From Nostoc calcicola FACHB-3891 (GTDB lineage: Bacteria; Cyanobacteriota; Cyanobacteriia; Cyanobacteriales; Nostocaceae), in assembly GCF_014697355.1 (NCBI RefSeq), contig NZ_JACJRQ010000016.1, positions 123,414 through 187,413 on the forward strand: 64,000 bases of DNA. Reading direction: 5' to 3'. Below are positions 62,795 to 64,000 of the stretch, piece after piece; positions within the stretch are counted from its first letter, which is position 1; every line of letters starts with the position of its first letter. The notes beneath the pieces were generated by a model, which was not told the DNA's origin, did not search any database, and saw nothing but the letters and a program-made list of their open reading frames with translations. The position numbers and the translations under genes were made by a program.

Positions 62795-64000
62795 CTAAGC
62801 AATACTCAAATTAACTCGGACAATTAGATCGTTAAAATCTTTGTCACCACCATTTGCTAAATCTTCAAAACCAAAGATGTTATCTCCCAGCAGGCGAATA
62901 TGGTCAACTTTGTCAGTATTAGCTCCCAAAAATGAGAAGTAAACCGCTGGGTCGTTATTAGCGTTGCTATCTAAAATCGCATCGGGTCTACCATTAGCAA
63001 TAATAAATGGTGCATAGATAGCACCAGCCAAAAAATTACCAGTCGAGGTGGCAGTACCTTGATTACTAACTGTTAGGTCAATCCCTGCAACACGCCCACG
63101 CACAGCCGCTTGCGTATAACCAGCCTGTCCGGGGAGAATATCTGCATTGCCATCATCGTTAGTATCAATTCCACCATTTCTATCGGTTATCTGATAAAGT
63201 CCCACAAAGTTATCAAAAGCTGCTTCTCTGTTGACGGTAAAATCAGCTTTCATTAATTGTGTCTGGGTGCGTAAATCAATCAATTCTGCTTGTGAATTGC
63301 CTTGCAAATTTGTACCCACAGCTAAAGATTGATTAGTACCCCCAATCTTCACTACCAAATCTTGAAAATTGCTAGCACCACCACCATCTTCCCAAGCTAA
63401 AGTAAATTCATCATTGCCTAAATTAGTTACTTTTTGTGTCGCTGTATTAGAAAATAAAACTTCTGTAATTGGGGTGATTCCAGCTAATACTGCATCTGTT
63501 GTACTATTTTTGACTAAATAAAATCTCAGGCGATCGCCGGAATTGAGTTCTAATAAGCGTGTAATATTAGTAGTATTAAATCCATTGGGGATGTTAGTAA
63601 GAACCGAAAAAATTACCTGAGCGCGGTCTAAAGCAGCTTGGGCGTAACCTGGCTCACCAGGAGCGATACCATTAATTTTGCCAGTATCATCGTCAACAAT
63701 AAATACTCCCAGTTCATTTACCAGATTAGAATTACTTCCTGTGAGCGTAACTTGCAGTGTGGCTTTAGTATCGTCACCTGTAATGTTAAAGATATCATCA
63801 TCTTTTGTTGTTAGTTTAGTGGGAATATTGAGGTCATTGACACTGATAGTTAATGCCTTTTGGTAAGATAGTCCACTAGCGTCGGTGGTTTTAACTCTAA
63901 TTTTGTAACTTGATTGAGTTTCAAAGTTGGGAGAGTTTTTGATTTTTAGTTGATTGCCATCAATGGTGAAGGCGTTATTATCAGTATCGCCATTGCCAGG
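62795..64000 (-). CDS. Cadherin-like / DUF4114 surface protein (C-terminal part)
   Basis: The minus-strand frame is open from the window edge to the stop at 62795, giving 401 residues. I see a cadherin-like repeat end near the edge (FTIDGNQLKIKNSPNFETQSSYKIRVKTTDASGLSY, ALTISVNDLN), then two DUF4114-like blocks with acidic loops (TDRNGGIDTNDDGNADILPG, LGDNIFGFEDLANGGDKDFNDLIVRV). Such calcium-binding modules occur in large secreted adhesins. The gene continues beyond the window; a later internal start near 63358 is unlikely because the upstream frame is conserved in type. Confidence 0.85.
   Translation of the reverse strand, partial: PGNGDTDNNAFTIDGNQLKIKNSPNFETQSSYKIRVKTTDASGLSYQKALTISVNDLNIPTKLTTKDDDIFNITGDDTKATLQVTLTGSNSNLVNELGVFIVDDDTGKINGIAPGEPGYAQAALDRAQVIFSVLTNIPNGFNTTNITRLLELNSGDRLRFYLVKNSTTDAVLAGITPITEVLFSNTATQKVTNLGNDEFTLAWEDGGGASNFQDLVVKIGGTNQSLAVGTNLQGNSQAELIDLRTQTQLMKADFTVNREAAFDNFVGLYQITDRNGGIDTNDDGNADILPGQAGYTQAAVRGRVAGIDLTVSNQGTATSTGNFLAGAIYAPFIIANGRPDAILDSNANNDPAVYFSFLGANTDKVDHIRLLGDNIFGFEDLANGGDKDFNDLIVRVNLSIA

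Overview
The window looks like chromosome from a filamentous, heterocyst-type cyanobacterium close to Nostoc or Anabaena. The signs are very frequent HIP1 octamers (GCGATCGC), intergenic runs of 7-bp STRR-type tandem repeats, palindromic dispersed repeats, and phototroph genes: psbY, a CRR6-type NDH-1 assembly factor, a phytol-kinase-like enzyme and a FurC/PerR-like regulator. No rRNA, tRNA or CRISPR array was recognised. Most genes sit in short operons separated by repeat-filled gaps.

Layout. 1-5.3 kb: end of an unknown gene, then an iron-siderophore uptake cluster (AraC regulator, TonB-dependent receptor with an AMIN domain, PepSY membrane protein). 5.6-11.2 kb: trpS, a MetF-like reductase, an Rpn/DUF2887 nuclease-like gene, a small conserved protein, a PsiE-like membrane protein and a TPR protein. 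11.5-15 kb: a divergent EF-G paralogue, an unknown gene and a Uma2-family gene. 15.1-24.7 kb: the most unusual locus. It holds a membrane-anchored PstS-like binding protein and a PspA/IM30-like protein on the minus strand. Divergent from these are a sigma-70-like gene, a DUF1822 gene, two tandem genes encoding CHAT protease - transmembrane helix - PstS-like sensor fusions, and an SPFH/prohibitin gene. 24.7-38.2 kb: housekeeping genes (DUF4058, S41 protease, ispG, a broken toxin-antitoxin pair, isochorismatase-like hydrolase, LysM-M23 peptidase, HtrA-type protease, DUF760, scpB, ispD, GT9, CRR6, FurC-like). 38.4-41.4 kb: a NACHT NTPase with C-terminal pentapeptide repeats. 41.5-48 kb: a pseudo-receiver DUF3685 protein, phytol-kinase-like, an exported unknown, an FAD oxidoreductase without redox cysteines, cobD and an HU gene. 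49-54.4 kb: pilMNOQ. 54.7-64 kb: an ABC binding lipoprotein, folC, psbY, gamma-carbonic-anhydrase-like, a TIGR02652 protein, a VOC protein, an M16 peptidase and the C-terminal part of a cadherin-like/DUF4114 surface protein.

How the genes may work together. In the 15-24.7 kb locus, conserved cytoplasmic CHAT protease domains are tied by one membrane helix to phosphate-binding-protein-like domains that should lie in the periplasm. They sit beside two membrane-stress scaffold families (PspA/IM30 and SPFH). I infer a membrane- or ligand-sensing protease pathway; its function is not known from the sequence. A second theme is that the repeat families filling the intergenic gaps also occur in frame inside at least six coding sequences (sigma-like, NACHT twice, DUF3685, cobD, folC, M16 peptidase), so intergenic repeats appear to be invading proteins here.
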